DNA of 64,000 nucleotides from Flavobacteriaceae bacterium Ap0902. Its GTDB lineage: Bacteria > Bacteroidota > Bacteroidia > Flavobacteriales > Weeksellaceae. The stretch is taken from contig WTFG01000005.1 of assembly GCA_009835005.1 (NCBI GenBank), positions 149,549 to 213,548 on the forward strand, read 5' to 3'. A model generated the notes under the pieces. That model was not told the origin of the DNA and did no database searches. It was given only the letters and a program-made list of their open reading frames with translations. The stretch's first letter is position 1. Each line of letters begins with the position of its first letter. This document shows, one piece after another, positions 18,301-26,840 of this stretch. The position numbers and the translations under genes were made by a program.

Positions 18301-19901
18301 GGAATCCATCTGATCCAGATTTGCAAGGTTTTGTAACGGGAAATGATATTGGATTTAAAGTAAATTATCTGGGAACCAAATACGCAATGTATGGTGAAAA
18401 TGATTTTATTCTATCTAAATCTCCAGGTACGAGTGGATTTTTAAATATTCCGAATATAGAATTTACAGAAGTCTCTTCTAGAACCAAGGGACTGGTAGAT
18501 GGAAACTTAATATTCTCTGATTTATCTAATTGGTTCTTGGATTTAGAATTCAATACAGATCGTATGTTAGTGATGAATAATACAGTAGCAGACAATGAAT
18601 TATTCTATGGCAAAGTATACGGAAAAGGGACTTTTGAGATGTTTGGCCCTGCAAGTGAATTGGATATTTATGCCAATGATGTAGATGTTTTAAAAGGATC
18701 TAGTATAAGTCTAAATACAGGTGGCACGTCTAGCGTAGAAGAAAAACAATTTATTAGGTTTTATGCGTATGATACACAAGGACAAATCATAGAGCCAGCA
18801 GAAGAATCAAATAGATTGTCTGGTGTTACCATAGATTTATCTTTAAACGTGGATGAAGGTACAGAAGTTAAATTAGTTCTGGATGCACAAACAGATGATG
18901 AAATTTCTGCCAGAGGAATAGCCAATAATTTTTCTATCCAAATGAATGAGGCTGGTAATCTAAACATAGATGGCGAATATATATTAAGTGGTGGTACTTA
19001 CAATTATAGAGAATATCTGGTTATAGACAAGGATTTTGAAATTGAAGAAGGTGGTTTTCTGAGGTTTAGTGGAGATCCCTATAATGCAGAATTAAATGTA
19101 AGAGCCATATATTCCAGGTACGTGAATAATGTAGGAGAATATTTAGGTATATCTAATAATCAAGCCACTATTGTAGATTTAATTATTGACATAACAGGAA
19201 GCTTGGAGAATACAGATATCAATTTTGATATTGAAGCCCCTAGTGCTGGTAGTCAAATTAGTTCTGCATTGAATACAAGATTATCCTCTACTACAGATGA
19301 ATTAATGAAACAAGCCAGCTTTCTCTTGGTATTAGGACGTTTTGGTACAGATGAATTAGTATCTGCAAATACCGCTACAGGTGCTGCAACAGCTTCAGCT
19401 TTTGAACTGTTGGGTAAACAAGTAGGGAATATATTTAGTAGTATTGTCCCTGGTTTGGAAATTAATCCTACTTATCTACAATCCACCAATAGAAATCAGG
19501 AATCTGATAGAATTCAAACACAATTAAATTGGGCTGTAAACGAAAGGCTTAGAATTAACGGAGCTGTGGGAGCACCTATTGGGTCACAATATAATGAAGT
19601 TATAACCACACAAGTAGAATTAGATTATGATATTTCTAAAGAAGCGGATGGCGGATTGATCATTAGAGGATTCTCTAGACCCACCACATTAGGAATAGAA
19701 AATTATAACTATAATTCCACCTATGCACAGAGTTATGGGGCAGGTGTTATTTATACTAAATCTTTTAATTCCTTTAAAGAATTATTTAATTTTAAAAAGA
19801 AATCAGATACGATTTCCGCGAGTATAAAAGATTCTACTTCCAATTTATTAAAGGATATCACTCAAAAAGAACAATTATCTTTCATTCAATTCAAAAAGTG
19901 A
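15396..19901 (+). CDS. TamB-like translocation/assembly module protein
   Basis: Very large inner-membrane-anchored protein of 1501 residues. Residues 7-27 form a single membrane helix, followed by about 1,200 residues of repetitive beta-strand sequence expected to make a long periplasmic groove. The C-terminal TamB (DUF490) domain starts near 1200, with GTYNYREYLVIDKDFEI and VNERLRINGAVGAPIG as recognisable parts. Homologues bridge inner and outer membranes and help outer-membrane protein insertion or lipid transport. It pairs divergently with tsaD, as often in this phylum. No frameshift is seen. Confidence 0.88.
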   Translation: MKRFFKVILSMFAFILLLLIGAIIAIQTPYVQTQITQRVLKSLNKQFGTALEVGSVDIDFFGDVKLYEVTAKDHHDLEFIRIPELIADLNLWDIYKNSSNISLDGIDLKHAAVQVITYSGEDTSNFIQFIDKFVVDDSSGSASEFKLKGNLIIEDSKFSIINQNLEENLQVWLDSENFNTTIRNIDLQGSTYQADIRELNFNANKNGENYTLKNLIGYFKMTDQGISLEDLSIETQSSILSGKIQLKYDSIAEFDDFGNKVNWDVLLEEGNQFGYKDLRYFVPTWEKDIVLNLEGTAQGSLNNLILNNFKINNGDTQLATESIDLGELYDGNFIVNTDYIEAKTSYTELKRILPESITKDITNFIARFGVVNYKGALQIDDSDLYAQGNALTALGDADLTLTLNNYSTNQAKYMGIVKTNAFDLKALTDTQELGRVSGNLSFDGGGYDVKTIKIKTKGKLNYIDVNGDRYQYLTVDGILDHEVFDGVLTVNDPNARLTYEGILDFSEPHLKLKFDSQVDYVNFNHFGITERRNTWLKTNINADTQFSGLNDLEGHIELTDVVFNIDTINLSLPSVTLDITATENAQKNLILDIPSYLSAKINGNYQLDEIVDVLQNGVGNFLVDYDRKPVSPNQVMSFEIQLEDNLISYFIPDLYLQPTTTVSGTANDHEHLFEFDLHSPFVQYAEYKADSLNIYASTTNNQTFQIDAEQLNIQNFLINQFNVDGQKLNDSIVANAQFYAGEENFSRFDLNFYQTFNNELRKVKTGFAPSKIYVEDQVWDINPNNERDSNYAILNFEDEEFIVNNILFQSDNQFLRLNLNYLNRNDFEVDADIENLNLAKIIPPSLIPNFKINGIANGEIDIVKNQDELKPVADFRIDSIMLDQYYIGNFTADATYDIEESIFDIVGSLDRDNVNTLFLTGAIDNKGEQPELDMVASLDDFRIGILGVFLEDVLSEWSGELSGDVTLKGNPSDPDLQGFVTGNDIGFKVNYLGTKYAMYGENDFILSKSPGTSGFLNIPNIEFTEVSSRTKGLVDGNLIFSDLSNWFLDLEFNTDRMLVMNNTVADNELFYGKVYGKGTFEMFGPASELDIYANDVDVLKGSSISLNTGGTSSVEEKQFIRFYAYDTQGQIIEPAEESNRLSGVTIDLSLNVDEGTEVKLVLDAQTDDEISARGIANNFSIQMNEAGNLNIDGEYILSGGTYNYREYLVIDKDFEIEEGGFLRFSGDPYNAELNVRAIYSRYVNNVGEYLGISNNQATIVDLIIDITGSLENTDINFDIEAPSAGSQISSALNTRLSSTTDELMKQASFLLVLGRFGTDELVSANTATGAATASAFELLGKQVGNIFSSIVPGLEINPTYLQSTNRNQESDRIQTQLNWAVNERLRINGAVGAPIGSQYNEVITTQVELDYDISKEADGGLIIRGFSRPTTLGIENYNYNSTYAQSYGAGVIYTKSFNSFKELFNFKKKSDTISASIKDSTSNLLKDITQKEQLSFIQFKK

Positions 19902-19965
19902 CAAATATTATGTTAAAATCGGGATAATATTTGATTAAAATGTATTAACATTAACGAATAAATTA

Positions 19966-19973
19966 TAAATTTG
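19966..19973 (+). promoter_or_regulatory. -7 box TAAATTTG of the Lrp-type regulator gene
   Basis: TAnnTTTG match 24 bases before the ATG at 19998. A TTG reading-frame start at 19971 falls inside the box and therefore cannot be the real start. Confidence 0.55.
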
Positions 19974-19997
19974 CACCTAAATACTTATGATAAAAAT

Positions 19998-20474
19998 ATG
20001 AAAGATAAATATCAAATAGATAGTGTAGATAAACAAATTCTTAATTTTCTAATAGAGAATACTAGGATGCCATTTACAGAAATAGCCAAAAAAATGAATG
20101 TTTCTGCTGGGACTATTCATGTGAGGGTTAAGAAAATGGAGGATGCTGGAATTATCCAAGGGACTACTTTGCAGGTAGACTATTCTAGAATGGGATATGA
20201 TTTCATTGCGTATGTGGGTATTTTATTAACCAAATCTAATAAAACAAGCATGGTAATGAAGAAACTTAGAGAGATACCTAATGTTACAGTGGCAAGTGTG
20301 ATTTCTGGGAAATATAACATTTTCTGCAAAATTAGAGCTAAAGATACATCTGATGCTAGAGATGTTATCTATAAAATAGATGATATAGAGGAGGTATTAA
20401 GAACAGAATCTATGATCTCTCTACAAGAGGAAATTAATGATAAGACAAGACTTTTGAATGATATCTTTAAATAG
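19998..20474 (+). CDS. Lrp/AsnC family transcriptional regulator
   Basis: Regulator of 158 residues. The N-terminal winged helix-turn-helix (DKQILNFLIENTRMPFTEIA, then AKKMNVSAGTIHVRVKKME) spans about 10-55. The ligand-binding RAM/AsnC domain follows, with YVGILLTKSNKT near 68 and ASVISGKYNIFCKIRAKD near 95. Such proteins sense amino acids and form octamers around DNA. I use the ATG at 19998 because the longer frame begins inside the promoter box. It is a single-gene unit with a strong terminator at 20513. Confidence 0.9.
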   Translation: MKDKYQIDSVDKQILNFLIENTRMPFTEIAKKMNVSAGTIHVRVKKMEDAGIIQGTTLQVDYSRMGYDFIAYVGILLTKSNKTSMVMKKLREIPNVTVASVISGKYNIFCKIRAKDTSDARDVIYKIDDIEEVLRTESMISLQEEINDKTRLLNDIFK

Positions 20475-20512
20475 ATGCTGATTTAAATTATAATATTTAT
20501 ATCTAAATTATG

Positions 20513-20558
20513 AACAGAACAGTACTTACATTGGTTAAGCGCTGTTCTGTTTTTTTAT
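20513..20558 (+). terminator. Intrinsic terminator of the Lrp-type gene
   Basis: Perfect 10-bp stem aacagaacag (20513-20522) with ctgttctgtt (20542-20551), a 19-base loop and a long T run. Confidence 0.85.
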
Positions 20559-20577
20559 AGGTTATTTATAAAATCTA

Positions 20578-20610
20578 TTGATGATAAATTCAATTAAAAA
20601 GTTACTTTTG
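20578..20610 (+). promoter_or_regulatory. Promoter of the small membrane protein gene
   Basis: TTG at 20578-20580, a 22-bp spacer and TACTTTTG at 20603-20610 match the -33/-7 pattern. The predicted leader before the ATG at 20643 is about 27 nt. Confidence 0.6.
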
Positions 20611-20642
20611 CAAAAGGATACGCATTGGTTTAAATTAAAGAC

Positions 20643-21038
20643 ATGAGGAACGAATATTTTGAAAATGAAACGGCAGAAAAGACCTTTGGGTTTAAAGTTA
20701 TTATTGCACTCGTAGGGCTGATGAGTATAGCTATTGCTGCGGTAAGACTTTATAAAACGATTACAGCAGATGTAATGATAGATCCTACTTTGACTCCAGA
20801 ACCGCTATGGTATAATTACACCACAATTGTCTTGGTGCTTGTCACATTGGTTGGATTATATTATACGTGGAAATTTAGAAAAATGGGCGTTTATATGGTG
20901 ATTATTAGTTTATTTACAATCATTGTTTTAAACCCAGAATTTGATTTGTTCAAGACACTTGCACCCTTATTCACTTTATTCATTTTTGTTGGTTATGGTT
21001 TATTTGAAATTATCCCTAAATGGAGATTTTTTAAATAA
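20643..21038 (+). CDS. Hypothetical four-helix membrane protein
   Basis: I do not recognise a family. The 131-residue protein has a short polar N-terminus, then four hydrophobic segments at roughly 17-37, 57-77, 82-98 and 103-123, with a basic WKFRKMG loop between the second and third and a basic end (PKWRFFK). By the positive-inside rule those loops should face the cytoplasm. It has its own promoter and no operon partner; the next gene is convergent, 3 bp away. Probably a lineage-specific integral membrane protein. Confidence 0.7.
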   Translation: MRNEYFENETAEKTFGFKVIIALVGLMSIAIAAVRLYKTITADVMIDPTLTPEPLWYNYTTIVLVLVTLVGLYYTWKFRKMGVYMVIISLFTIIVLNPEFDLFKTLAPLFTLFIFVGYGLFEIIPKWRFFK

Positions 21039-21041
21039 AAA

Positions 21042-21728
21042 TTACCGGATTAAATCCATAAACTTAAACTCAAATTTATCCTTTTCTGTTTCATAATATT
21101 GAGTTACAACTTCTCCTTTCTTAAATGGAATGGTCTTATTAAAGATAGGGCCATTAAATACAAAAGTGTGATATTCTCCATTCTCCCCACATGGATCTAC
21201 CTCTTTAGGTAAATTAGAGATAAATTCATGAGTCAATAGATTCCCTAATAAATGATTAGGAATTTTATGAGCATCTATACTCACCGCAATTGCTTTGAAT
21301 TCGAGATTAATAAAATCCGTAATAATTTGAGTGGTAGATTTACCCCAAAGCGGAAAGATGGCTTCTATATTGAGTTCTTTTAATCTGCTAGTCCTATATG
21401 CCTTTAAATCCTCTAGGAATATATCGCCAAATGCAATGGTATTGGCGCCGCTTTCTTTTATTTGCAATAAGAAGGAATGCATAATTTTATCATATCCATG
21501 ATTATCTATTTTAGTTGGAATTGGGATTAATTCTAATGGTAATCCTAAAGATGCAGCTTGTAATTTCATTAAGTTGATAGAAACACCGTGCATAGAAACC
21601 CTATCATTGCTTTGATTATAAGTAGTAAACAATCCTGCAATTTGGTATCGTTTATCCCTTAATAAATAATATAATGCCAGTGTTGCATCTTTTCCACCAC
21701 TATAAGAAACCCAGGTCTTTTTAGTCAT
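21042..21728 (-). CDS. Dph6-like ATP pyrophosphatase (PP-loop protein)
   Basis: Adenine nucleotide alpha-hydrolase of 228 residues. The PP-loop SYSGGKDATLALYYLL is at about 8-23. AFGDIFLEDLKAYRTSRL near 98 and DPCGENGEYHTFVFNGP near 180 are the hallmarks of the diphthine-ammonia ligase (Dph6) family. Bacteria have no diphthamide, so the true amidation or ligase substrate is unknown, perhaps in cofactor metabolism. Divergent from the aromatic amino acid hydroxylase gene, 49 bp apart. Confidence 0.82.
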   Translation of the reverse strand: MTKKTWVSYSGGKDATLALYYLLRDKRYQIAGLFTTYNQSNDRVSMHGVSINLMKLQAASLGLPLELIPIPTKIDNHGYDKIMHSFLLQIKESGANTIAFGDIFLEDLKAYRTSRLKELNIEAIFPLWGKSTTQIITDFINLEFKAIAVSIDAHKIPNHLLGNLLTHEFISNLPKEVDPCGENGEYHTFVFNGPIFNKTIPFKKGEVVTQYYETEKDKFEFKFMDLIR

Positions 21729-21777
21729 TTAATAATATATTTAGTAAATTTTTGTAATTTAACTAAAATTTTACTGG

Positions 21778-23523
21778 ATGACATATAAAGAGAATAAGAT
21801 ATTAAAGAAACTTCCTGCACATTTAAAACAATTTATCAATAATCAGGATTATGATGCATATACGCCAGTAGACCAAGCGGTGTGGCGTTATGTCATGCGC
21901 AAGAATGTTCAACATCTTACACAGGTGGCTCACAGCTCTTATTTAGAAGGGCTTAGAAAAACGGGAATTTCTATAGAGAAAATTCCGAATATGTATGGAA
22001 TGAATAGAATTCTAAAAGATATAGGTTGGGCTGCTGTTGCAGTAGATGGTTTCATTCCACCTTCTGCCTTTATGGAATTTCAAGCTTTTAATGTATTGGT
22101 GATAGCAGAGGATATTCGTCAACTTAAACATATTGAATACACACCAGCACCAGACATTATTCATGAGGCTGCGGGACACGCACCGATTATAGCCAATCCA
22201 GAATACGCAGAATATTTAAGACGATTTGGGGAAATTGGAAGCAAAGCTATCTCATCTGCCAAGGATTTTGAAATGTATGAGGCAGTTAGACATATTTCTA
22301 TCGTCAAGGAAGACCCAAACGCTACATCAGCAGAAATTAAAGAAGCACAAGAAAGAGTGGAGTATACCCAAAATAATATGGGAACACCTTCAGAAATGGC
22401 TAAGATTAGAAATTTACACTGGTGGACAGTAGAATATGGATTAATTGGCACCTTAGAGAATCCTAAAATTTATGGAGCTGGACTATTATCCTCTATAGGA
22501 GAAAGTAAATCCTGTCTTTTACCAGCCGTCAAGAAATTACCTTATAGTATAGCGGCAGCCGATTTAGAGTTTGATATAACCAAACCTCAGCCACAACTAT
22601 TTGTAACTCCAGATTTTGCTTATTTAAGTTTTGTATTAGAACAATTTGCCAATCAAATGGCTTTAAGAAGAGGTGGAATTTATGGTTTGAATTTATTGAT
22701 AGAATCTAAAGGACTTGGCACCATAGAGTACAATACAGGACTGCAAGTTTCTGGGCATTTCACAGAGGTGATAACAGATGAATTTAATCGCCCTATTTAT
22801 ATTAAAACTGCTGGTGAAACAGCATTAAGTTATAGAGACAAAGAATTAATAGGCCATGGGGTAGCATATCATACAGAAGGTTTTGGCTCTCCAATAGGGA
22901 AATTAGCCAATATCAATATCCCAATAGAACAGATGTCACCTTATGATTTAGAAGCGTATCGTATAAGAGAAGGACAAAATATAAAGTTGGAATTTGAAGG
23001 TGGCGTCACTGTAGAGGGTGAAGTAATTACAGGAACCAGGAATAGGTTTGGTAGAATTCTGCTAATTTCTTTCAAAAATTGTACGGTTAAATATAAAGAT
23101 GAATATTTATTCAAACCAGAATGGGGTGTTTATGACATGGCTGTAGGTAGTGAAATTATATCTGCTTATGCTGGACCAGCGGATCCTAAATCATTTGATT
23201 TAATTTCTCATGTGCCTGCAGAAAAAATGAGAAAAAGAACAGTGACAAGTGAACAAAAACCATTATTCCAGAAATATCAGGAAGTACGGGACATGCGGGA
23301 GAACGATGATGTAGATGAAAAAGCGTTGATGCAAATATTTGAATATATAAAATCTAAGCACCCACAAGAATGGTTAATTTTATTAGAGATTTATGAATTA
23401 TTAAGGGAAGAAACTAATAGAGAGACTGTCAAAAATTATTTATTAAGTCTAAGAGAATCTACAGATGTATACAATTTAATACAGGAGGGTATGGCTCTGG
23501 CAGAAGAAGAGGCTATTGTTTAA
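21778..23523 (+). CDS. Aromatic amino acid hydroxylase (phenylalanine 4-monooxygenase-like), long form
   Basis: Pterin-dependent non-haem iron enzyme of 581 residues, probably converting phenylalanine to tyrosine. Iron ligands are the two His of IIHEAAGHAP (near 125-134) and the Glu of WWTVEYGL (near 216). Between them lies an insertion of tens of residues rich in Lys and Glu that bacterial short enzymes lack. After the catalytic core (to about 330) comes a C-terminal extension of some 250 residues with a beta-rich part (NIKLEFEGGVTVEGEVITG near 400) and a helical end. The usual bacterial enzyme is about 270 residues. Specificity for Phe over Trp is inferred. Confidence 0.85.
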   Translation: MTYKENKILKKLPAHLKQFINNQDYDAYTPVDQAVWRYVMRKNVQHLTQVAHSSYLEGLRKTGISIEKIPNMYGMNRILKDIGWAAVAVDGFIPPSAFMEFQAFNVLVIAEDIRQLKHIEYTPAPDIIHEAAGHAPIIANPEYAEYLRRFGEIGSKAISSAKDFEMYEAVRHISIVKEDPNATSAEIKEAQERVEYTQNNMGTPSEMAKIRNLHWWTVEYGLIGTLENPKIYGAGLLSSIGESKSCLLPAVKKLPYSIAAADLEFDITKPQPQLFVTPDFAYLSFVLEQFANQMALRRGGIYGLNLLIESKGLGTIEYNTGLQVSGHFTEVITDEFNRPIYIKTAGETALSYRDKELIGHGVAYHTEGFGSPIGKLANINIPIEQMSPYDLEAYRIREGQNIKLEFEGGVTVEGEVITGTRNRFGRILLISFKNCTVKYKDEYLFKPEWGVYDMAVGSEIISAYAGPADPKSFDLISHVPAEKMRKRTVTSEQKPLFQKYQEVRDMRENDDVDEKALMQIFEYIKSKHPQEWLILLEIYELLREETNRETVKNYLLSLRESTDVYNLIQEGMALAEEEAIV

Positions 23524-23568
23524 TGGTAATAAATAATTATAAAATATGTAGTTGATTATAAGTTCGTA

Positions 23569-24276
23569 TTAAATTAATTGATTTAGATCAAAATGAGGAT
23601 TAACTTCATAAGGTGCTTTATTCTTGATGAAAATCCTAGTAGAATTTTCACCTTCCAAGGTTAGCTCTTTCCCTATGCATCTAATCCAATTACCTTCTCT
23701 AATCCCTAGGACAGGAATATCATTTTGTGTTAAAAATTCTAGAATTCTAGTTTCTCTGGTTTCCCCTTTATGGGTAGATGCGGGATTTGGATCCAAGTAA
23801 TGTGGATTGATGTTAAATGGAATCAGCCCCATGGTGTCAAAGCTTGGTGGATACACAATCGGCATATCATTGGTAGTTTTCATATTGATTCCACCAATGT
23901 TACTACCCGCAGAGGTTCCCAAATACGGTGTTCCGTTTTCTATAACGTTTTTTAAGATAGGGAATAAATTGAAATCATATAATGTTTTAACCAATAAAAA
24001 AGTGTTGCCGCCCCCCGTGAAAATTCCTTTTGAATTTTTAATGGCCTCTTTTTTATTTTTAAACGTATGTAGTCCAGTTGCTTTTTTACCAATTGTAGAA
24101 AAGAATTCTTGTACTTTTTGCGTATAATTATCATGCGACAAGCCAGAAGGTCTTGCATAAGGAATAAATAAAATTTCTTCTGTGTCTTTAAATAATTCTT
24201 TTAATTCATCTGTCAAGTATTCCAAAAACGAACTACCATATACCGTAGATGTACTTGCTAATATAAAATTTCTCAT
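23569..24276 (-). CDS. pepE: Peptidase E (S51 dipeptidase)
   Basis: Cytosolic serine peptidase of 235 residues that cleaves Asp-X dipeptides. The nucleophile is Ser in LGTSAGSNI near 119, preceded by FTGGGNTFLLVKTL near 88. A His in NINPHYLDPN near 157 fits the second catalytic residue. The family's SxGS elbow is intact and the length is normal. The gene has its own -7 box ending 5 bases before the ATG (leaderless candidate). Divergent from pncB. Confidence 0.88.
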   Translation of the reverse strand: MRNFILASTSTVYGSSFLEYLTDELKELFKDTEEILFIPYARPSGLSHDNYTQKVQEFFSTIGKKATGLHTFKNKKEAIKNSKGIFTGGGNTFLLVKTLYDFNLFPILKNVIENGTPYLGTSAGSNIGGINMKTTNDMPIVYPPSFDTMGLIPFNINPHYLDPNPASTHKGETRETRILEFLTQNDIPVLGIREGNWIRCIGKELTLEGENSTRIFIKNKAPYEVNPHFDLNQLI

Positions 24277-24281
24277 AGTAT

Positions 24282-24289
24282 CAAATTTA
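24282..24289 (-). promoter_or_regulatory. -7 box TAAATTTG of pepE, 5 nt from the start codon
   Basis: Minus-strand TAnnTTTG, five bases from the ATG (24276). Third case in this window with the same spacing. Confidence 0.5.
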
Positions 24290-24347
24290 AATATATTATT
24301 TTCTTTTACTTATATTTATCTTATATAAATTGAAATAAAACCAAAAA

Positions 24348-25529
24348 ATGTCAGAAAATATAACCATTTTTAATTCTATTTTGGATAATGATTTTTACAA
24401 ATTCACCATGCAATGTGCTGTGGTTAAATTATTTCCAGATACCAAGGCTAAATATAAATTCATTAATCGTGGTGAACATAAGTTTCCAGCAGGTTTTGAC
24501 ACATTATTACGCTCTGCGGTAGATAATATGGCCAAACTACAACTTACGAAGGCAGAAAAACATTTTTTAACCATCAATTGTCCCTATTTAAATCCTGCTT
24601 ATATAGATTTTTTAGAAGGTTATAGATATGACCCCAGTGAAGTAGAAATACATCAATATGGAGATAAATTAGAGGTGAGGGTAGAAGGATATTGGTATAG
24701 AACCATTTTATGGGAAGTTCCTTTGCTTGCTTTGATTTCAGAATTATATTATGTGGCTACAGACCAATCAAAAGACAGTGATGAACAAATTGTAGAGAAT
24801 ACTTTGAAAAAAGTAGATTTATATAATAAGCTTCAAGTTAAATTTGCAGAATTTGGTACCAGAAGAAGACACAGTTATCATGTTCATAGACTTATAGTGA
24901 AGACTTTGATGGAACATAGAGGGAAAAGCTTCACAGGTTCTAGTAATGTGCATATGGCCATGTTATATCAAACCAGACCAATTGGCACGCATGCACATGA
25001 ATGGTTTATGTTTCATGCGGCAGAATATGGTTTCAAAATGGCTAATGCCATGGCTCTAGAACATTGGGTAGATGTCTATCGTGGGGATTTAGGTGTTGCC
25101 TTATCTGATACTTACACGACAGAGGTTTTCTTTAAACAATTTGACACCAAGTTTGCTAAACTCTTTGATGGAGTACGCCATGATAGTGGAGATCCTATTG
25201 AATTTGCAAATAAAACGATAGAACACTATAAAATCCACGATATAAACCCACACTACAAGCATATTATTTTCTCTGACGGCTTAAATTCAAAGAAAGTTCA
25301 ATCCATCACAGAGGCAGCGCAAGGTAAAATTGGGATATCTTTTGGTATAGGAACTAATTTAACCAATGACGTCGGACTCAGACCTATGAATATTGTGATT
25401 AAATTAACGGAAGTCTTAACCTCTGATAATGAATGGGTACCAACTGTCAAAATTTCAGACGAACCTGGCAAGCATACTGGGAATCCAAGAATGATAGAAC
25501 TAGCTAAAGAAATATTAAGAATTTCATAG
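24348..25529 (+). CDS. pncB: Nicotinate phosphoribosyltransferase
   Basis: Enzyme of 393 residues that couples nicotinate to PRPP to form nicotinate mononucleotide in NAD salvage, driven by ATP. Typical parts are DNDFYKFTMQCAVV near 13, EFGTRRRHSYHVHRL near 163, the catalytic-His region GSSNVHMAM near 198 and THAHEWFMFHA near 212. The PRPP-binding loop is GVRHDSGDPIEFANK near 280. The ending GNPRMIELAK is also conserved. Standalone unit upstream of the tRNA gene. Confidence 0.93.
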   Translation: MSENITIFNSILDNDFYKFTMQCAVVKLFPDTKAKYKFINRGEHKFPAGFDTLLRSAVDNMAKLQLTKAEKHFLTINCPYLNPAYIDFLEGYRYDPSEVEIHQYGDKLEVRVEGYWYRTILWEVPLLALISELYYVATDQSKDSDEQIVENTLKKVDLYNKLQVKFAEFGTRRRHSYHVHRLIVKTLMEHRGKSFTGSSNVHMAMLYQTRPIGTHAHEWFMFHAAEYGFKMANAMALEHWVDVYRGDLGVALSDTYTTEVFFKQFDTKFAKLFDGVRHDSGDPIEFANKTIEHYKIHDINPHYKHIIFSDGLNSKKVQSITEAAQGKIGISFGIGTNLTNDVGLRPMNIVIKLTEVLTSDNEWVPTVKISDEPGKHTGNPRMIELAKEILRIS

Positions 25530-25537
25530 AATATTTT

Positions 25538-25566
25538 TTGAGTGTATAAAATAAAACTTATATTTG
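25538..25566 (+). promoter_or_regulatory. Promoter of tRNA-Met
   Basis: TTG (25538-25540), an 18-bp spacer and TATATTTG (25559-25566); transcription would begin about 8 bases before the mature 5' end. Confidence 0.75.
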
Positions 25567-25578
25567 CAGTCCTTTCAC

Positions 25579-25655
25579 GGCGAGGTAGCTCAGATGGTTA
25601 GAGCGTCGGATTCATAACCCGGAGGTCGGCAGTTCGATTCTGCTCCTCGCTACCA
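25579..25655 (+). tRNA. tRNA-Met (anticodon CAT)
   Basis: Seventy-seven bases fold as a standard cloverleaf: acceptor ggcgagg with cctcgct, D-arm gctc/gagc, anticodon loop ttcataa, T-arm ggcag/ctgct with loop ttcgatt, and an encoded CCA end. The acceptor closes with a G-U pair and position 31-39 is an A-C mismatch. The first acceptor pair is G-U, a wobble rather than the fully unpaired 1-72 of initiators, so elongator Met is favoured. An Ile tRNA with lysidine-modified CAT cannot be excluded from sequence alone. Confidence 0.9.
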
Positions 25656-25660
25656 TTAAA

Positions 25661-25688
25661 ACATCAGCATAGTGCTGGTGTTTTTTTT
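25661..25688 (+). terminator. Intrinsic terminator of tRNA-Met
   Basis: Nine-bp stem acatcagca (25661-25669) with tgctggtgt (25673-25681), 3-base loop, followed by a T run. Confidence 0.85.
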
Positions 25689-25746
25689 ATAAAATAATTT
25701 CTTTTTTGAGCCGTTTGATGCTTATGTAAAATTTAAAATAATAAAA

Positions 25747-26550
25747 ATGCGAAAACAATTAATTCTAGCCAGTTTGGCTTCTGTTACTTTAACATCATGT
25801 GTTTCTAAAAAAAAATATGTAGAAATGGAAACTAAGTACACGGAAACGCTTGCTCAAAAAGAGAATTGTGAATCTAGGATGTTGGCTGTACAACAAAGGG
25901 TGGATGATTATTATGCAAAAATTAATTCATTACAAGATGAAAATAGTAGAAAATTAGAATGGGTAGAGGGTGTTACGGCTTTATCTAATGATTCTAAAAA
26001 TGCCATGAGGGAAACATTGAGAAATGTGGATCCTGCTAAATTAGCCCAGGCAAGAACATTAGAAGACTCTTTAAATTTAGCGGTTAGTTACAATTTAAAT
26101 AAAAATCTAAGCAATTTAGAGGATAGTGATGATTTAGATATTACGATAGATAAAACTGTGGTGATGATCAATATATCAGACAAATTATTATTCCAAAGTG
26201 GTAGTGCTAGTGTAAATATAGAAGCTTATCCATTATTAGAACGTTTGGCAAAAGTGATTAATTCAGAACCAGCTATGGAAGTTATGGTAGAAGGTCACAC
26301 AGATGATACCAAGATTAAAAAATCATCTTTCAAGGACAACTGGGAATTGAGTGTAGAGCGTTCTACTGCCATTGTTAGATTGCTTCAAGATAAATATAAT
26401 GTGGATGGCAAAAAATTGATAGCGTCTGGTAGAAGTAGTTTTAATCCTTTAGTCGCAAATGATTCTTATGAAAATCGTGCTAAAAATAGAAGAACTAGAA
26501 TTGTGATTCTACCTAATTTGGATAAGTTCCTGGCCATGTTACAAGAATAG
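25747..26550 (+). CDS. OmpA family lipoprotein
   Basis: Peptidoglycan-linked envelope protein of 267 residues. The lipobox LTSC puts the lipidated Cys at residue 18, followed by SKKK, with no acidic surface-export signal, so it should sit on the periplasmic side. Residues 22-105 form a coiled-coil-like helix. The OmpA C-terminal domain (about 140-262) has LLFQSGSASVN, VEGHTDD near 182 and the peptidoglycan-binding DNWELSVERSTAIVR near 198, ending in AKNRRTRIVI. Monocistronic, with a terminator at 26575. Confidence 0.9.
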   Translation: MRKQLILASLASVTLTSCVSKKKYVEMETKYTETLAQKENCESRMLAVQQRVDDYYAKINSLQDENSRKLEWVEGVTALSNDSKNAMRETLRNVDPAKLAQARTLEDSLNLAVSYNLNKNLSNLEDSDDLDITIDKTVVMINISDKLLFQSGSASVNIEAYPLLERLAKVINSEPAMEVMVEGHTDDTKIKKSSFKDNWELSVERSTAIVRLLQDKYNVDGKKLIASGRSSFNPLVANDSYENRAKNRRTRIVILPNLDKFLAMLQE

Positions 26551-26574
26551 ATTAATAGAACATTATTGATATAG

Positions 26575-26604
26575 AAAGCGGCTTCTCTGAGGTCGTTTTT
26601 TTTA
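26575..26604 (+). terminator. Intrinsic terminator of the OmpA lipoprotein gene
   Basis: Stem aaagcggc (26575-26582) with gtcgtttt (26592-26599), including two wobble pairs, then Ts. The remaining bases to 26840 are AT-rich and hold no gene I can see, only a near-consensus -7 box (TATATTCG) about 30 bases before the E1 start. Confidence 0.55.
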
Positions 26605-26840
26605 TTTCTTATTTGATGCAATTGCCTGTCAATTTTTTTTACGTTCTCAAATTATAACAATCAGGCTTTTAATATGAAGACTTGTTAGTTTATATAAATG
26701 AATAATGATTTATGGTGTACCCTTATTAAATTATGAATATTCTATTCTGGTTTTAATGGAATAGACCCAATTTATTCTGTTTAAATATTAGTTTAGTCAT
26801 AAAAAATCAATTATATTCGTTTATCAAAAAATTTATATAA

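Noticed and set aside
20643..21038. Considered as a holin or phage membrane protein
   Set aside because: It stands alone between ordinary genes with a host-type promoter and has no phage neighbours.
22161..22451. Ninety-six-codon minus-strand frame within the aromatic amino acid hydroxylase
   Set aside because: It is antisense to the iron-binding core; composition follows the codon shadow of the real gene.
25579..25655. tRNA gene considered as a phage attachment site
   Set aside because: No partial repeat of its 3' end was noticed near the phage genes, which lie 19 kb away.
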